From NCBI GenBank assembly GCA_008921705.1, contig VFFE01006856.1:452124-516123 (forward strand): a stretch of DNA of 64,000 bases, written 5' to 3'. This stretch comes from Burhinus oedicnemus. Lineage: Eukaryota > Chordata > Aves > Charadriiformes > Burhinidae. The notes beneath the pieces are model-generated. The model was not told the DNA's origin. It made no database searches and saw nothing but the letters and a program-made list of their open reading frames with translations. Shown here piece by piece: positions 26,601 to 38,088 of this stretch (the first letter of the stretch is position 1; each line of letters opens with the position of its first letter). Position numbers and translations under genes: made by a program.

Positions 26601-28806
26601 AAGTGCCTACGAGTAATTTTTTTTACTTTTGTTTGTCTTTGTGTAGTACCACCGTGGCTTTACGACGCTAACATAATGACACAACATAGACAAACACAGA
26701 CCTGGTGTGACTGAGAAGTGGTGACACAGGGTACCTGAGCGTGGGACACAAGCTTGGCACTGCTGACCCCACGGCTAAAAACAACTCGCCAATAGTCAGG
26801 TACAGAAATGCAGACCTGGAGCTGGACAAAACTGAATTTAGGGGTAACAAAAAGAACTTAAAAATAGTATCTAACAAACATAAAAGCCACCATGTGTAGT
26901 AAGCTTGGTTGTAATGTGGAGCTGCAGACCAGTGAAGAAAAAGCAAGATGCAGAAGCGTGTTAGCAAACATATAAAACGACCCTATGCAGATCCAAGGCG
27001 GCGGAAGAAGAAACCATCAACATGAACATCATATTCCCTGCAGCGACCAACTCCAGATGCTGACAGCTCATTCCAAACCACCACCACCAGAATGAAACCA
27101 CCAACTTTAGGACTCAGCAGAGCAGGGGAAAAGTGAGGATAATATCAAGAAAAGGAATAAAAACTAGGAAGTGTGTATAAGTTTTAACTGTAGCATTATT
27201 AATATTGATTTTTTTCTGCATAGACTTATTTTTTTCTTTTTCTGCAATAATTATATCTGCTCTAGTAATGATTCTTGGATTAGACTGCTAAGATTCAGTT
27301 ACACTAATTATAAATTCTTGGTTTTATATATGTATATGAGGTGTGTTTCCTCTTTGCCCATAAACCAAATTTTGAGTGTAACAATAGACAGAGATAGACA
27401 TGAAAAAAGATAGCTTCTAAATGCTTTCTGGGATAAACTTTCAAAGGGTCACCAAAAAAAGAACATAACTTACATATGCATTTCTGTATTCAAAACTTCT
27501 GACAAATTATTGTACCTGAATATAAAAACAGCAACATCACAGGAGACCATGTAAAACTGAAAATAGTTGCAGTTTCAGATTTTGTGGGCAAATTAAGAAA
27601 GGCACTTCAAAATTTGTCCCTTGACATCTAAAATAAATACAGACCCCAAAAAAACTGTACTGTGTTAGTCTCCTTTTTTGTTGTTCATCCAGAGAATTCT
27701 TTGTTTTTTCTTTGTCAGAAAATGTAACATTTTGGCTGATGAATGTGAACAGACTGGCATGTTATTCAAAAAACATTGAATAAATACAGGGATTTTCCAG
27801 GGGTGAGGCAGGGAGTGTGTACAGATTAGTAATATTTTCCTCTATCAGTGGGCAAGCATCACTGTGCAACTGGATCAGAACAAGGATGAGTCTTAACTAT
27901 GCAATCTACTGAGTTTATTCCGTATATTTAAGTTTAAGAAAAAATCATAAAGGTCATTCATGTTTGTATGATCTCAGTAGTTAAGGTGAGGTTCACACCA
28001 GGCCATACGTTCTGAGATGAGCTTTCATCTGCTTGCCTACAGTTTGTTTTACTGTATGCACAGATGAATATTGCCTCAGGAAAAAAATCTGCAGAAAATC
28101 CTCCCCTTGCAGATTTGGAGAATAAACCATTTGGATCTTAGTGCAAGTATTTTCTCTCAGTGCACATGCATAATTTTCTCGTGAATGGGATTTATGTGTG
28201 CACATCAAAAGAATAAAATCCCTAAGGGCTCCGTTTAAACCAACAATAGCAAAGAAATTCAGGAATCTCCCACCACAGCATGCCCAGTTTTGCCTAATTT
28301 ATATCACGCAGACTTTGAATGAAATCTGCAGCAGCCAGGCAAAACAGGACATGCATCAGCTTTGTGGTTGTTCATTTTTAAAGGCTTAAAATTAAGCCCT
28401 TAAGAACTTACTGTCTTCCTAAAGAGAGCGCATCACCCGTGGGAGATAGTGTTGGTGATAGCTGGATACATGCAAGGTGAGGGAACGCTCACCCCCACGT
28501 ACTCGTGTGGCTGCGGCATGAGTATGCTCACAATGATACCTTTTGCCATTTTTTTCCTAGGTATGGAGGGAAAAGGCTGTGGAATGCAAAAAGAGGTGCC
28601 ATGGAGGTGCTCCATGAGGAGACCCGGGCTGGATGGGGGTGCCCGCGTTCCAGACCATTTCGGTGCCACTTCTGAGCATCAGAGGCCCGACCTATAGGTC
28701 TGAACCAGCGGTCGAGCGCTGTGGGTCCCCACCGTGAGGTTCTGCTTCTCAGGATGCTGCTGCTGGAGCAGGGGGTGCGGGTGGCTGCGGGGAAGCCGTG
28801 CCACTC

Positions 28807-28866
28807 ATTTATTATAATAATAACTACTAATAAATAATAATTAATAATAATAACTAAATAAACAAT
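28807..28866. repeat. AT-rich (TAA/ATT)n low-complexity tract
   Basis: About 60 bp of almost pure A and T built from ATAATA, ACTAATAA and TAATAATAA units, roughly 70 bp upstream of the GC-rich ANKRD29 promoter region. Confidence 0.85.
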
Positions 28867-28929
28867 CCTTATCCCCCTTTCTCCCCCACAAGCCTTTAAA
28901 GGGAAATAATAGCCAGAAACTCATGAGTA

Positions 28930-29111
28930 TGAAGCCACGGGGGAGGGAGGCGCCGGCCCCGCACCGCGCCCCGCCCCGGCCCGGCGCAGCCCCGGGGCGC
29001 GGATCGGCGCGGAGCTGCGCGGATCGTGCGCGGAGCGGCGCGGAGGCGGGGCGCTGCGATGTGCAGGATGTCGTTCAAGGTGAGCCGGGCGCCGGGGAGA
29101 GGGGCGGGGGG
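28930..29111 (+). promoter_or_regulatory. ANKRD29: CpG-rich promoter and leader of ANKRD29 (cut by an assembly gap)
   Basis: GC-rich, CpG-dense DNA starts abruptly after an AT-rich tract and runs through exon 1 into the assembly gap. It contains GC-box-like CCCCGCCCCGG and GGCGGGGC sequences and five GCGCGGA motifs between 28997 and 29044. No TATA box is seen at a suitable position. The first transcribed base is unknown; the 5' UTR probably includes the GCGCGGA array. Confidence 0.65.
29059..29079 (+). CDS. ANKRD29: ANKRD29 coding exon 1
   Basis: Seven codons, MCRMSFK, end at the donor AAG|GTGAGC. The start ATG has G at -3; a second in-frame ATG at 29068 has A at -3 and could serve as an alternative start, losing three residues. 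The exon lies inside the CpG island. Confidence 0.92.
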
Positions 29112-32100
29112 NNNNNNNNNNNNNNNNNNNNNNNNNNNNNNNNNNNNNNNNNNNNNTTTTTTTTTTTTTTTTTTTTTTTTTTAGGCAAAACGGGGGTGGT
29201 TTGGGGTGGAAGGAAAGAAAACAGAAGCGTCCTTCGCGGGGTATGGGGTGCCCCGGGAGTGCTGCGGTGGCAGCTGGTGGAGCGGGTGCTTCCCACAGCT
29301 GACATCCCCAAAAGGATGCATGGTTAGTGTTACGTAAACTGCAAGGCTCCACGAAGCTTTACGCCGGCTTTAGGGTGGCCCGGGCTCAGCCCTGTGGGTT
29401 TTGGTGCAGTCGGGAGCCTCCTCTTCACTTTTCCGATCATCTCTGCTGGTTGTGTAATAGTTAGGAGGCAGCGTTTATCCCTGCTCTTGGTTGCAGGCTG
29501 TGGTGACCGCTGAAGGCAGGCCGGTCCATTCGCTTTTCTGTCTGTGATTCCTGTCACTTTCTGCGCTTCTTCCATCCAAAACCATGCGAGAGCAGTGATT
29601 TTCAAAAGATCGCCTAAAATACATTTTTTGTGGATTAATACGGGATTAGTAAAATCAATTAGCAAAGAGGGAAGCAAGTAGCAATTTATCGATGCTAACG
29701 GGTAGTATTTATGCTAGATGTACATCTTCTCCTCAGTTATGCACTTTTTGGATGCTGTTCTTGCCCTTCTCTTATTGATCACCAGCTCTGTGCCAGTCCT
29801 TTGCCATGTTGCTTGCGTTGCATTGCTTTATTTGATGGATTATTCCCTGTACTTGCCTCTGACTCCTGTCAAGGTGTTTCCCTCCCAGGAGTGCTGGTGC
29901 TGCGGTGGCACTGTGTGGGTTGGATGGTGGTGGTGGTGCAGCAGGTGGTTTCCACCTGCAGTTAAAGCCCTGGTGTGGCAGGGAGCAGGGTACCTTTGCT
30001 CACAGTGCAGGTCAGCCTGACACTGGGTGGTGAAATCTCTGTGGTTATCTCCTTTTTGGTCCTGTATTGGTCTCATACCTGCTTTTTTCTTTTTTTTTTT
30101 CTTAGTCTTAGTCTATTCTGTTTCTCCATTCTGTCTCTGTGAGTTTTTTCCCACCTTCATTTCTCACAAGCATCCACCCTAACAGATGCCAGCCCCTTCT
30201 TTTTGCCTTCTCCTTTCTTGCCCTCCTTCTTTTTTTTACCTCGTCCTTCAGGTCACCTTTTCTGTTCTGTTCCTATCAGCTCCTTTCCTGTGCCCTATTT
30301 CTCACTTTCTGTTCCCTCAAGTACCCCCATTCAAGGTAGTTCACTACCTGCTCCCTCTCCCTCTGGAGAACTGCAGTCCCCACCTCCCTCTGCTTTCTCT
30401 TTTCTGTATCTTTTTGCTTGGCATTTTCTCTTTCCCTCAGAAGACTGTGTACTTACCTTGGATTCCTACCGTCTCTGTTTGCTGCTGTCTGTTCATGTTT
30501 TCCATCTTATTATCCTGTTTAGCCAAGAGATAGCATTTCTCTTTCTTTTTCACTGTCTGTACATGTGAATATCCTCTCTTCTTCTACCAGTTTTGCCTGT
30601 TTAAACTTACATTTATGTCTTGAACGAGCTCTCTTTTTTATCAGGATCCTTCATGTAAGATGTATTGCTATCTAATAAAATCCTCTCTCTGTCCTCCTCA
30701 GTCCCACTAACATTTTCCATTGTATCATGCTTGATCCTGATTTCCAGTTCTTCTTCTTAAAACCTATTACTCAGTTCCTCCTTTCCATTAGGACTAGTTT
30801 AGAAACTGAGAAAGAAAAGGGAATTGTCTTGTATTTTGACAGTACAAGGAACAAGCCGCTGGGCTGGTGTTCTCTGTCTCCTCTCTTTCTCTCTCTTTGC
30901 CTATTGCCTCTTTTCTCTCATCTTCAAGATCACAGTTTAAGAATTGCACTCTTCCTCCTCAGCTGTGACCTGCATCTTCTCTGCAAACAGCAAGTCAAAG
31001 GTAGGGCAGGGAGCAGGAGCTGCTGATGGCAGCATTTAAATGATACTTTTCCCTTCAATATTCCTAAGATGACACAGACGGATACATTATCATGTTTTAT
31101 TTTTTCCATATTCCTCCCTAGAAATGGTCTTGTCAGAGGTATAACATATATTTTCCTCTAGGCCATTTTTGAATGAGTATTTTTGCTTGATATCAGTGCA
31201 GTATGAACATAATGCCAACTTTTCATCTTTGAGCTCTTGTAAAAGCATATAAACAATTGAAATGAATAGCACAGCCAGAGTTTGAAATAATGCTTTAGAG
31301 ATCTTGATGAAGCGGAGGAAATTGTATCCCAAAAGTTGCTGATGCTGGAGCCAGTGACATAATGAAATATGTCATTTTCACCAAAGCTATTAGCTAATCA
31401 CTTTTTCAAATGTTTATTATGTTCTGTTCCCAGACTGGCAATGCTGAGGGTCAGTTGTTTATTTTAAGGAGTTTGTAGGACCAGACTAGTTTTATAATAA
31501 TAATTACATGAAAATTGTATCCAGGTAACATCTTGAAATTCAACATTACCTTTCCCTAAGAAGTATCTGATGAGACAGGATTGAATTTATAACTGAACAA
31601 CAGCAGTCAAGGTTTACGTCATATCCTGCAGTTTAAAACCCATTTATTGCTCAAAAATTATTCAATTAATCAGATTATTAATCCCAAAGTAGTGTCTTAC
31701 ATTTTGCCTGATAGTGATGTCGGTATTGCTGGTACCACCTGAAAATGAAGAGCACAGAGTTATAAATCCTTGGTTTGAAAGCAGCAGAGAAATTGCCACA
31801 TGGTAGTCCTTGAGGCTGTCCTTGCAGGGTGCCCAGATCATCTGAATGATTTTGCACATTCCATTCATCTTAGCAGGCAACACAGCTCAGATTTGTGTTT
31901 GCTTTTTTTATCTAATCACTATGTGGTTGATGGCCTGAGTGTGCTGTATACTCTTATACAAGGAATCCCCAGCGACATGGGGGCACGAGGGGAAGTACAA
32001 GTACTGATAGCAGTCCTTCCTAATTGGGTCAAAAACACCCCCGGGGAAAAAAATGATTTTGTGTCCTTGATGCACTGGAGAATTCTTCCATTCTGTGGGT

Positions 32101-35100
32101 CTGATCCGGAATATGAGGACAGCTTTGCTGGAGAGCTACTGTAGGAATTACAGGGGAGCCAAAAAAAAGAGGTAGGAATTTATGACTCAGAAGGCTAAAG
32201 ACTTTGGACTTCTACTTCCAGAGTAGGGTAACACTGGCAACTTAGTTCTCTTCTCTCCTCATATAAACTGATGAAAGCAACTACAGAGCTCCTGAATATT
32301 GATTCTGGTTCCTGCCTACCTGATCGATAAAGGCATTATTGTATGGTAGGCATAATAAAATGCAGTCACATTGCTACTGTGCCCTTGTAGTGAAAACCGG
32401 GCTGGATGAAATAAATCTTTCCCTGTATGGATATATTGCCATACCCCAAAGCATTCTAAAACTTTAAGGCGTAGAGTGAGACAATAAAAGGTAAGGAATT
32501 TGATTTCCCATCCTGTAAGGTCTGAATATCATTCTTTTGCAATAGCTTTCCACTGAATATCATAATAATGAAGGCAATCAGGCAATGCTCCTAACCACCA
32601 GCTCTATAAATAAATATCTGCCTAATAAATCAGAGCAAAAAGGGAAACATGAGCTACTGAGTGGTTAGGTCAATTGTTTGCTTTTACGTAAAATTATAGT
32701 GGTTGTAAGGGTAAAGATAGGAAAACACTACTGCATTGCCAGCAAGGAGGGTATAAACTGCTAGGTCTACTTTGATGGACATTATCTACAGATTCACCAG
32801 GGTAAATGTGTTAGCTGTAAAAGGAAGATCAGAATTTAGCCTATTGTGCTTGCTAAATTTTTCAGATTCCTGTCCCTATGTGTGCTGGTACAAGAAATAT
32901 CACTATCAACTTATAGGAAATGTCTTATAAGTTGTTGAATGGTTGAAATGCCTCTCGACTCAAAACAGCTGCCGATTTTCCGACCTATGAATATTAAAAA
33001 TGCAACCCATGGAAAGTGCACAGTGCGACAGATCTGAGATAGATTCACACAGGATTGGTCTTGGGTCTGCTGGTTTCTAAGAGGTTTATCGCCTGTGTGT
33101 CAGCGAAGGAAGCAATTTAAACTCTGCTCTATGTATGCATTTTAAGTATCAACCATAAAACCATTCAACCCTACCACATTACATGTGTGCATTGACATTT
33201 AGAGTTGGGAAGTGTGTATTACATTTTGTGAGCAGAATGATTGACTTTTATATCCGCTCTGCACTCTCTTTGGGTTATCCTGAAGGCAGGATTCACTGGA
33301 GATCAAGGCCCAGCGTATTTTTGACACTGTTTTCATCTAAGATGACTATCAACGAAACGATGCTTTACTGAACTGTTGGTGGTTTTGGGTCTTACTAAAA
33401 ACTCAGCATCATGAGCCTGCTGTAGGATATGTAGGGTTGCCATCACAGCACTTTTTCCCCTCTACACCCATCACAGTATTTACCTGTCAGGGCAGTGTTC
33501 TGGCAGCTGCCTGCATGGATCAGATAGGGGGATCAGGAGCGAAGTCTGTGTCTTTTTCTGCTGTTCTCCTCCTATGCTGGGGCAGTGATAATTTGCCCCT
33601 ACGCCGGAGAAGTCATGCCGTGGCATTGTTACTAGGACTAAGGAAGCCTCAAAAGAGTATTATATTACTACCAATCTGTTTAACCGTGGCCTGTGTTATC
33701 CAGATTTCAGAGTTTCCTAGCTTTGCCTTACATATTGTCTTGCATATCTAGGAAATGGATCCGTAAGTCTATAGACAGCAAGATTGTAGCCTTTTTTTTC
33801 TAGCATCACCCAGGAAATAGCTCAGGTACCCACAGTTACAGGGTGTTAATTTCAGGGAAGAGGCAGACCAAACAGTATGGGAGATGCATAAACAACACTT
33901 TTCCTGTATCGGGACTTTATACGCAGAAAAGAAGGAGACGGCAGAGAGCTAACCTGAAACCCAGGAGGATGTCCTGCAGCAGGACTTGTCAGCAGGGTGT
34001 TTCAGTGTCTTTAACTGTGCCCAGCCCCACCACAGAAGCAGACAATACAGGACCTGGACTAGCATGGTTGTCTCTCATTATAGAGCAAGGTAAGAGTCAT
34101 AGGCTGCCATGGACACAGGGAAGACCTGACAACATGAGGTAGCATGGGGAGACTGATCTCTTTAATAGCACAAGGAAATTAAATTAGCTTTCCCTTTCAT
34201 GCTCTGGTTTTGAAAGAACAGCACACTGAGCTGAAACTTGCCTGGCTTGAATGCAGAATTTGCATGTGTGTGTTTGTCCAATGCATCTTCCAAAGTGTCT
34301 TATTTCTGCCTTTTTTTTTTTTTTCCCCCCCTACCAGAAAGAAACACCACTCGCCAATGCTGCATTTTGGGCTGCAAGAAAAGGAAACCTGGCTCTCCTC
34401 CAGCTGCTGCTGAACAGTGGGCGAGTAGATGTGGACTGCAAAGACAGCGTATGCACACAATGCCCCTACGCCCACAGCACTGATTTTACATTGCTTTCCA
34501 TAGTCCTCTGCACCGAGAGTGTGGCAGGGATCTAACACAAGACATTTGAGAGTCTTATGGCACTTAGGAATGATTTAAAACCTTCCTTTGTCAGGAAGCA
34601 AGTTTGAAACTCCAGATAAAATAGCGCGATGATTTACATCAGTGGCAAGGGGTTAGGAATTTGCCAGCACTCAAAAATGTGTCTTACACAGTTATTTGTG
34701 GCGCTGACATTAAAAACACAGATCCTAGCACCTCAGGCTTCTCTTTGCAGGGAAATGTCATTGTAGTAATAGATCACAGTGAGGAGTCGACTCAACTGAG
34801 CCCAAGCAGCAATGATTCTGTCAGCTAGCAGAGCTCCTCATAATTAGTTTTCAAAAAAATAACCCTGGACCACAGTTTTCATTAAGACAAAGTAAAAATT
34901 TGCATTTGATATGCAGCTGTTCCCACCCTGTGTGGCATGCAGCATCCCACACCCAGCAGTGCTGTCGGTACTGCTGGCCTCCTAACTTATTCCTCCCCCC
35001 GACCCCAGTATCTCCTGGACTTGGCACCAACATGAAGGCACGATACAATTTCCAAGGAAAGCGGAGCCCAGACACATGACAGAAAGATTTCATGGGGATT

Positions 35101-38057
35101 TCCTTGCTGTAATTGGCATGGGTTGATATTAGGTTTGAGATTAGAAATGGGCTGAAAACACAGATAATGGGTATATCTTGCTATTCTGCCTACAACATAT
35201 GGAGAGAGACTTGATTGTACTAAGCTATGGCAAAAAGCAGGGGAAAACCAAGGTTTAGAAGTTCCCAGGTTTCTTTGGTGCTGGGAGTGACTTACTGAGA
35301 GTCATGCCTGTGTCATATAGGGGCAGTGCCACTTCCAGCCAGAAACATGAACCTGCTGCAGCTCCTCTTGCTTTGAATGTCTTCAAAGTGCAAGAGATTT
35401 TCTAAGCCCATTGACTTTAACCTGTCTTTTAATTTTCATTTCATTTTTGCCCCGTAGGCAAGTAATTTTCCTGCAGTAGTACTGGAGCTGATGCTATGAG
35501 TGTCTGACAGGGAGGGACGGATGTTCAGATGAGGGCACGAAGTAAACAGGACAGAGATCAATGTAAAGAAATAAGGTCCACTACTGCTCATTTTTCCTCA
35601 AAATAAGGCTAACCTTGATCAAGAATTTTTACAATAAGTTGTAAAATATCCTGACTTATTAATTACAACAGGTATACACATTTGCTAGACTAAAATATTT
35701 TTGTACAATTAAGGCTGCATGTGTCTTTTTTGTAAAGTCACACATTCCTTCTTTAGATTGAACTGGTGCGTGCAAATGTTTTAGAAGGGTGAATTTCATC
35801 CTTATGTATGTGGTTCCTGTATGTTGTCCGTACACCACATACATATAACCTAAATCTTATTTGGTTCGCTGGACCAGTGACCTTATGGGGTACTGAGGGA
35901 ACCCGAACAGGTAGTTCTGGTATGGAAAGACCTCTCATATAATGTGAAGAGTCACAGAGGGAGTTTGTTCTCATCGTTTGGATAGGGAATTAGTATTAAA
36001 TCACCCAGACCTTACTCCTGACTGACTCACAATTAAGTGACTCAGCTAAGTCACTCAGCTCCTGTGTCTAAGGTTGTCTAAAGTTATTCTTCTGGAAAAG
36101 ATGCAAAGATTTTTGAGATTCTCTGGTAAAATGCTGTGTATAAATGAAAAATATTGGTGGGGTTTTTTGTTGCACTTATTTTGGGACAATAAGAAGTCGT
36201 TGCACATATGTGTTGAATGGTCAAGCCTTAGGGCTGCAGGCAAGCCTGTAATGTTTTTGCTTTAACACCTCCTAATTGCTTATTTCCAAAGTATTCTTGA
36301 TAGTAAATTTTAAATGATAGCAGATTTTTCAATGACCATAAGCTTCCTTCAGCTTTCAGAAGAGGTGCTGTCTCTTCCGGACAGCTGGAGGTGTCTGTTG
36401 AAAGTACTGACTTGTTTTTCCTTACTCCCAGCTTGGCACAACAGCTCTGATGGTAGCGTCTTACTATGGCCACATAGATTGCGTACGGGAACTGGTGCTG
36501 CAAGGAGCAGATATCAATCTGCAGAGAGAGGTAGGAGCAGTTCTGCATTCAAACGGGGATTGATTAAGTGACTATTAGTTAATTAGAAATAATATGAGTG
36601 TTGTCTGTTGCTTTTTGCCAACTGCTTATTTGTCACTTGCTATGCAGTGCATGTATAAACAGGGTCTGTTCTCCTGAGGACATCAAGATGTTTGAAGTTT
36701 ATAATAAAAAATGAGATGCCAGGGATACATTTATAAATAACTCATCAAACATGAGGACATCTGGTGGGTGAGGGTCAGTTACATCTGAGATGTAACCCCC
36801 CAGGATTACCCCATATACGCAATTTTACTTATTGGCATAGGAATTTATAGCTCTCTGAATGGGATGAATCTGGTCATTAAAATAGAGTGGATGCCATTGC
36901 TAGCCCAGGGATTACTTTGACTGTGTATGCTTTGGCATTTCTGCCTCTTAGTCCAAGCCAACTCATCTCTAACGATCACACAGCTTAATCACCCATACCC
37001 TTCCCCGTATCTCTGCTTCGCATTCAAGACATCTCTCACACCATGACATGCTTGCTTGTGGAAGGGACGTTAGTAGCTGATTTTGGGAAGGTGCCTTCCC
37101 CTCATACTCAACACAAATGGTTGTAACGAGTACCTGCAGCCGCTCTGGTCTGTGTGCTGGCTACACGGAGAGCGGAATTGCTCTGGGACAACAGTTGTAC
37201 TGGTCCTAAGAGAAGTGCAGTTTAAGGAGGGCATGCAGCAACATGGGATGGCAGTAAGCAGTGCAGGACAGCAGTACACTTGTTGCTTTAACAATACAAG
37301 CCAATGTTTCTCTCTTGCCTTGGTTACTTGGAACTAGAGCATTAATCTCATGCTGACATCTGCAAGTTACTGAGTCAGTGAATGCCATATTCAATGATAT
37401 AAGTGTCTTTGCACTTACTGGCCTTAACTTGCTCTAACCATGATTGTCAGTGTCTTTCACTGGGGTCCTGTTCCAACAAAACATGTATTTAACATGTCCC
37501 TTCCCTTAGGTAAACATTGCTTGAAAAGCAGCAATGAAAGAAAAAGTTGGGAACAGTTTTATGGAGCTGCTCTTGAGTATCGCTCAGGACATACTGATTC
37601 AGCAAGCCAACAAAAAGAGAAACACTGAAGAGAGGAAGCAAAACAGATGAAGTTTAAACCCTAAAGATCGACAGCACTGTTCTGAGACTAAATCCACATA
37701 CTCAAACCAGTGCTCTTGTACTCTGAAGTTGTTGTGAAGCTTGGGGAAGTGAGAGCCCCATCAACGTGTCTGGGAGAGGGGGCTCTGAAATGGTGTCAAG
37801 GGGCCATGTGCTATTGTAAAGGCTGGAGTGAATTTCATGTGTGCCTCCCCTTTCCTGCACCTTCTACATGGGATGAGAGAGACCCAAGTCAGGAAAGCCC
37901 ACTTGTCCCGTCCCTTCCCTTCCCTTCCCTTCCCTTCCCTTCCCTTCCCTTCCCTTCCCTTCCCTTCCCTCTGTCTCTTTATTTCTCTCTTTCCCGCTCT
38001 CTCTCTCTTTCTCTCTTCCTTTGTCTCCTTTTTTCTTTTATTTTCTTTCTCTCTTTT

Positions 38058-38088
<31 letters not shown>

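Larger units (their letters stand above)
11721..28800. other. Intergenic region between LAMA3 and ANKRD29
   Basis: About 17 kb with no recognised functional gene. It contains decayed LINE/SINE-tail remnants, a short CR1 fragment (21489-21549), a minus-strand tract of broken protein-like frames (16528-18690), a (GT)n run near 23363-23378 and small inverted repeats at 21353-21381 and 25951-26008. A 141-codon open frame at 19947-20372 resembles no family I know and is within what chance gives. As the space between two divergent promoters it may contain enhancers, but none can be proven from one sequence. Confidence 0.6.

Noticed and set aside
29157..29184. Strong-looking splice acceptor (T26 then AG) after the assembly gap
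   Set aside because: Exon 1 joins exon 2 at 34338 in frame to give the known protein start; the T-run borders a gap and is not credible as an exon boundary.
31662..32144. Opposed 73- and 114-codon open frames in ANKRD29 intron 1
   Set aside because: No recognisable domain or splice sites; consistent with chance.
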